Below are positions 58,991-64,000 of a stretch of DNA of 64,000 bases, in pieces. The stretch is from Sthenelais limicola (Eukaryota > Annelida > Polychaeta > Phyllodocida > Sigalionidae), in NCBI GenBank assembly GCA_942159475.1, contig OW804094.1, positions 47,550,966-47,614,965 of the forward strand. Direction: 5' to 3'. The number at the start of each line of letters is the position of its first letter. Position 1 is the stretch's first letter. The notes under the pieces were generated by a model that worked only from the letters and a program-made list of their open reading frames with translations, had not been told where the DNA came from and made no database searches. A program made the position numbers and the translations under genes.

Positions 58991-61947
58991 GCCACTCCGT
59001 AAATGCAGGTCCCAGCCTCTTACTAGGACAGACAGACATCACTCGGAAAGTTCTGCCTGAAACTGGTACCTTAGCGCCAATAACTTTCGCTCAAGTGGAC
59101 TATAATGTAACAATTAAAACTATGCCTTGCTCTAGCGCCCTATCAAAAGTAGCTAACGCTGGCACGCTGCCCCATTAGAAGCTAAAAGAAGTCGTCCTTC
59201 TTCGAGTTTTGATTCATGGCATGGTCCTAAGAGGTTTGCCTATTAAAGTTCCTGGAGTTTCGCATGCACTCTGAATTTTGAAACAATCTCCGGAAGCAAT
59301 CGCAGAGGTCCTCAGTGTTTTGTTCTTCAATCCATTCTGCCATTCTTTATTTTTGACTCGTGTTAGTAGGAGGCAGTGTCTATTGATGAAGCCTCTACTA
59401 TGGCTATGATTCCATGGGGACCCAATATCAGGTTTGGTTAAGGATAGCTTTCTTTTATTCCCTTCAGGATTCCACTTAGGCACTGTAAGCTTGGCTACCT
59501 GTTCCACGAATGCCAATTAAATGATTGGTAATTGAGTTCACGGCCCCAGAGCAAACAATAGGGGTTTCTATTACGGTCTGTGGTTGCAATAATGGGGACT
59601 TGGACATTAGTGGTAATTCAATTTTACGTTACCATATTTAGGGTTAGACGCTCCCACAAACTGATCTTTGCAAGGCAGGCCATGTGGAGCAGTTAATATC
59701 TATCCAACGCGAAATTGGTATGCGACTTGTTAACACTTCTGCTGTATTTTATCAGAGGGACAGTCATTTAATTTGATATCAGGGGAAACTACCTTTTCAT
59801 CTGTCAAAATATTGTCTATGGTGTTTTTACTAGCACTTCTCCCGGATTTGCTAAGGATAATACCATTTCATTCTCATTAAAGTAACATTTATACAAAGAT
59901 GTAATATCTATGAGTATTTCATCCCAATTACTTTTGGAAAAGTATATTTAAAGAGATATTTGTGGCATGTTCCACTCTTCGGTCAAAATAGTGCTGATTA
60001 CACTCATAGAATTTTAACTGTATAAGTGATGGGAATATTTCAAGAACAATTTCTTATGATCATGTTCGGATGATAAAAGTATGTGAAATTGATATTTCTG
60101 GTCCTATTGCTACATGCTATTGCTGAATAATGTGGCGCAGATTTGTGATAAACCATAAGTCAATAATGTGTATGGGGTGGGGTAATTGTCACTCGTCCTG
60201 ACCCAATCGATCTGGAAAGAGCAGTCTCCATCCAAAGCTTGATCGAAAACTGACCTGCTCGGATAGAAGCTTCACTGTTCATTCAAATAGATTATCCACT
60301 GATATTATAGTCTCCAGTCATGTGCGCGGGATTCCACTAGGTGATAGGGAACAAATCATTCAAGCCATTGTCCACTGATAAATTTAATATCTGAAAATGC
60401 TAAGTATTCTTTGGCAGTTCATTGTGCCCCGAAATGGATTTGGGAACAAAGGAAATCTATCTCTCTGATGTGAAATTGAGTGGGGATTTCACTTGTCTCA
60501 ATTCTTGTATATCCACAGTCAGGACAATTGGCAGCTCTGTGATTGGCTTTTAAATTGCGAAGCCAGTTCACTATAAACTAAAAAGAAAACCCTTGATAAT
60601 CGAAACATTCTCAGCTGCTCTGTTTATGATGAAAAATAGAAAGTGGAAATTGAGAACCAGAGTGAATACATAGATTGATAGAAATCCTCAAATATTGTTA
60701 TTGAATTTGCATCACTATCTTCTGAACGTTCTGGAAATTGCTCCGGGTCTGACATTTAACATTTCTTTTTGTGGTCCACTACCTTTGTCTTTTGAATGTT
60801 GGAAATGTCGTTTGATCGAAAGCTTCAATGGTTATTGAGCTTAAACTCGTCTTAGATTGGGTTAGAATCTATGGTCTTTTTTTTTATATTTTGTTCATGT
60901 ACTTTGATGAAGAAATGATTCTGTTTCTTCCATATATGTAAAGTGGGAAAGATGTATCATTTTTATCACACATACTTTACATTAAATTACTTATTTTATC
61001 ATTTCTGTGGAGTGATTCACTATCTACTTTCCAGGCATGCCTGAAAAAGCCATAATTTTCCCATTTACATCCTATACTCTAATTACCCTTAATATTTCAA
61101 GTTGGCAATATAATTTCCGGTTTATATTACGTTGGTGTTATTGATTGGCGAAGGCAGAGTGGATGACCTGCCAAGTAATTGACGCCAATCCTTGATCATG
61201 AAATTATCGATTGCCGGCCACGTAAGTAACATCGTTATGGAACTTTATTTGACCAGTCTCTTTGCGAGACCTAGTACTAGAAACATTGATTAAATCTAAG
61301 TAGGACACGGTAATCGGCAGATTGAATCACTAGCAGCTACTATTCGTGCAAATACGCACTTTTAATTCTTAGTAATGCTAGCTGATCTCTGTTACGAGTA
61401 ATGGCCATAGGAGGATTGCCAGGTCTTGTAATGCTGGGAGCAGATGAGGGTCATCTATAAACACGGCCAGTATAATGGCCTTTCCTGCATTTTCAGCTGA
61501 CATAGCGACCATGTCAATCTGTGTATACACTATCCAACGATGGGAAGCCATTTCTCATCATTTGCCCGAGTCAAAGTCCACTCCCAATCTCCTCCAACGC
61601 CAGCCAGGCCGGCCAACTTAATTATGCAGGATACAATTTACACTAAATATCAACCCACACCACTACAATCCCCGCTTTCCAACATTCGCCATGTTCCAAA
61701 CACGAACACTGTTTAACACGTTATAATCGTGTACCTAACGACACTCCTCGGATGTCTTCCTTCACATTTCAGGCCCCGACCTCCGTTATTTAATATGTCT
61801 GAGACTTTTCACTACAGGCCATTAAACGCAGAGATTCTTGCTCAATTGATCGTCGAATTATTTGAACTCTTTCAAGAATGAAATCGATCGCGAGGCGGAT
61901 GGATCATTCGTTAGACACTGCCAAAGATTAGCGCCCCCTCCCCCAAC

Positions 61948-61970
61948 CCTCTCTCTCTCTCTCTCTCTCC
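61948..61970 (+). repeat. CT microsatellite
   Basis: About eleven CT units. Confidence 0.9.
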
Positions 61971-63029
61971 GAAATGAGGAAATGTAAGAGAGCTACTCCG
62001 AATGAAAGGAAAGGAACTAGTCTTGAGAAGCTTTGATACCGGTAGGGAAGGGGTTAACACCTTAGCTCAGCAGTCATTGATAGATATTTGCTCACATTGA
62101 GCTCACAGCTGATTTGCTCGCTGATTCAATATTGTCCGGGTCAAATAAGGAAGAGAAGCTGTGTATGTAACATTTCTCCAAGCTAGCATATGTATGTGTG
62201 CATATATGATGCAAACATGCCACACAGCAATAGGCATACACAATCACGCTTAGGGAAACGTTGCTTACCAATCAGGGCCCCAATGGTGAACGAACTAACT
62301 TCACCATATGGTTTGTGATATACCAAAATCATTTAGTGCCAAATCTGAATTGCCTTGTGTGTAATTTAAAGATACCCTGTTTTCCCCTATCAGAGCCCAA
62401 CATAATGTCCCCAGCCAATTTGATGTCATTCTCAGATTTTGGCAACCCTGCCCCCTCCTCGTCATCTTTATTGTGAGCTTAGTGTATTTGTCTGATTTGT
62501 TTGTTATTGATGTGACGGAGCGGCCCAGTGCCAGACGTGCTTCTCCCCAGAGCCTCTCATGCTCCTACCCCTGCCCACCGCCGTTGGAGCATGGGACGGG
62601 CTTGAGTGCGAAAAAACTAATCAGTCGTTCCACTGCGACATACTTTAAAATCGCCAGGGAAAGAGCCTAAACGCAGGGATCAGCTAGGTCGGCTGATGGA
62701 TGGACCTTACTTGAAGAGCAACTGGAAAGGGCTTTCATTGAAAACTCCCATAAGCTGTTTGTATGTGTAGAAAGAACACTTGATGACACCTTATGAGCTA
62801 TCATTTTAGCCATTGCCACAGCTAAGCCTATGGAAGTTACAACAATGGTATTAATCAGTTTAATCAAGAGGGGTCCCACACCCTCTGTAGGCCCTATATA
62901 AGGAAGGTCACCCTCATCTACGAATTAAACGCAGCCACAATCCTTAATGAACCATAGGCCCATCAAGTGTATGGTGAATTGCATCGTTATATCTGATCTA
63001 AAAGGAAGGCAAATTGAACAGAAACTTAC

Positions 63030-63070
63030 TCTATCAACGCAGAGAAACCAGTTTTGATTATTCCCGCCAT
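63030..63070 (-). CDS. Possible 41-nt exon with start codon
   Basis: On the minus strand, TTAGTTCTCTTTCAG (strong acceptor) is followed by ATGGCGGGAATAATC..., an open 41-nt segment and the perfect donor GTAAGT. It would encode about 13 residues starting MAGIIKTGF and end in phase 2. Consensus signals at both ends and an ATG at the acceptor suggest a spliced first coding exon. Minus-strand frames nearby at 62,667-62,890 (a hydrophobic segment LLIKLINTIVV) and about 63,290-63,410 (KRVMEQHRRDLYVLLEKF) might belong to the same gene, but the phase of the nearest one does not fit, so no model is proposed. Confidence 0.2.
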
Positions 63071-64000
63071 CTGAAAGAGAACTAACATTTTTTTGCAAGT
63101 AACGCATTAACTGCCCAGTGCGTCTGAAAGTTACATTAGATTTGCTCTCCTCCGCATGTCTTCCTCGTATCCTTCACCAGGAATCAATTTTAAATGTTCA
63201 CTTAGGTTTAGTTTCTTGGCAAGCCTCACTATTGCGGAGGAATTACCGAAGCATGCTATCTATAGGAGATGCTCTCTCCTCCTGGTTCTCCCTGGTGATT
63301 TATATTGTGTCTTGTACTACTGCCATCATGAAGTGTGTTTGTGGGCTGAACTTCTCCAGTAGGACATACAGATCTCTCCTGTGTTGCTCCATGACCCGCT
63401 TCACTTTTTTTCTGGTATCTCAAACCAGGCTTCTTAGAAGATTGAGGCAACCGTTAGTCTTTCACTTAAATGCTCCGTCCTCATCACCCTCCAACTGTTG
63501 ATTAAGTATAGAGATGGATATCCCCCTGTGAGGCTTTCCTTCAAATTCTTGCGTCCCTCTTTCTTTCTCATTGACACAAACTGAAAGGGTCACACTGGTG
63601 TACTAGTATAGTGGCATCTGTGGTGGTTGTGTTGGTTGCGAGTGTGGCTAGAGTAGACTTGTGTTTGATGCCTTTTATCGGTGATGATGATGAAAGTTGG
63701 GTGATGTTCTGATAGGACTTGCTGGTGTAGTCGTGACTCTGGTAGTTATGGAGTCATTGCTTATTGACTCCAGCTTAATATGGATACCTCCCTCTTGGAG
63801 AAACAGGTGGGCGAATGAGTCCCTAACCACCGTTCCGTTCTATGCCTCTTTCGTGACACTTTATATCCGCAGCACAACCAGGCGATATTGATGCTTGGAC
63901 TGTCGCTGCTGCCTCAAACGCCGTTTCTGCCCTGGCTTCAACTGTCGCTGCTCCAACTGCCTCTCCAACTGCCAGATTCTCCTACCTCTCTCCTGCCTAC

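Larger units (their letters stand above)
50065..64000. other. Gene-poor stretch upstream of the GPCR
   Basis: No confident gene in about 14 kb. It may contain the receptor's promoter and 5' UTR, but I could not define a TATA box or upstream exon. Short repeats are a CATGTATA-type microsatellite (55,444-55,505), a CT microsatellite (61,948-61,970) and a palindrome at 58,968. Frames of 60-130 codons (for example 52,557-52,895 and 63,118-63,501 plus) are not recognisable proteins. A splice-bounded mini-exon at 63,030 is noted separately. Confidence 0.5.

Overview
The window reads as nuclear DNA of a multicellular animal, most likely a marine invertebrate. It is AT-rich and gene-poor, full of non-autonomous DNA transposons and retroelement debris. 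Its one clearly intact conserved cellular gene is an intronless class A GPCR of the biogenic-amine type. There are no bacterial operons, rRNA genes, convincing tRNAs or CRISPR arrays. The species cannot be named from the sequence alone.

Layout. Positions 1-27,860 are non-coding apart from exon-like fragments. They hold a small 40-bp-TIR element (4,050-4,287), a hairpin (9,520-9,627), a 2.5-kb TIR element (9,759-12,231), a 0.7-kb polypyrimidine tract with an embedded palindrome (12,432-13,118), a piggyBac-like TTAA element with three hairpin repeats (14,322-14,892), short direct repeats, a G20 run and a C14 run. Positions 27,861-40,790 form one 12.9-kb unit bounded by ~1.25-kb inverted repeats that are about 98% identical near their tips, with a TA or TAG target duplication. 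Inside lie a nested 1.4-kb TIR element, an intact 845-codon retrotransposon gag followed by a -1 frameshift site and a shortened protease frame (minus strand), a candidate single LTR with primer-binding site, a well-bounded exon of unknown protein, a perfect 119-bp tandem duplication, a decayed CR1/Jockey-like LINE reverse transcriptase and a second nested TIR element with a repeated 15-bp GC-rich motif. Positions 40,794-48,285 are mostly non-coding. The GPCR lies at 48,286-50,064 (minus). Positions 50,065-64,000 are again mostly non-coding, with a possible short exon near 63,050.

The most interesting part is the 12.9-kb unit. It has the boundaries of a recently moved DNA transposon, no recognisable transposase, dense AGGTCA nuclear-receptor half-sites in its TIRs, and a cysteine-free Gag whose frameshift signal (U UUA AAC, 6-nt spacer, perfect 8-bp stem) is textbook although pol is absent. 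Whether gag-pro is a passenger, a domesticated gene or part of the mobile unit cannot be decided from this sequence.
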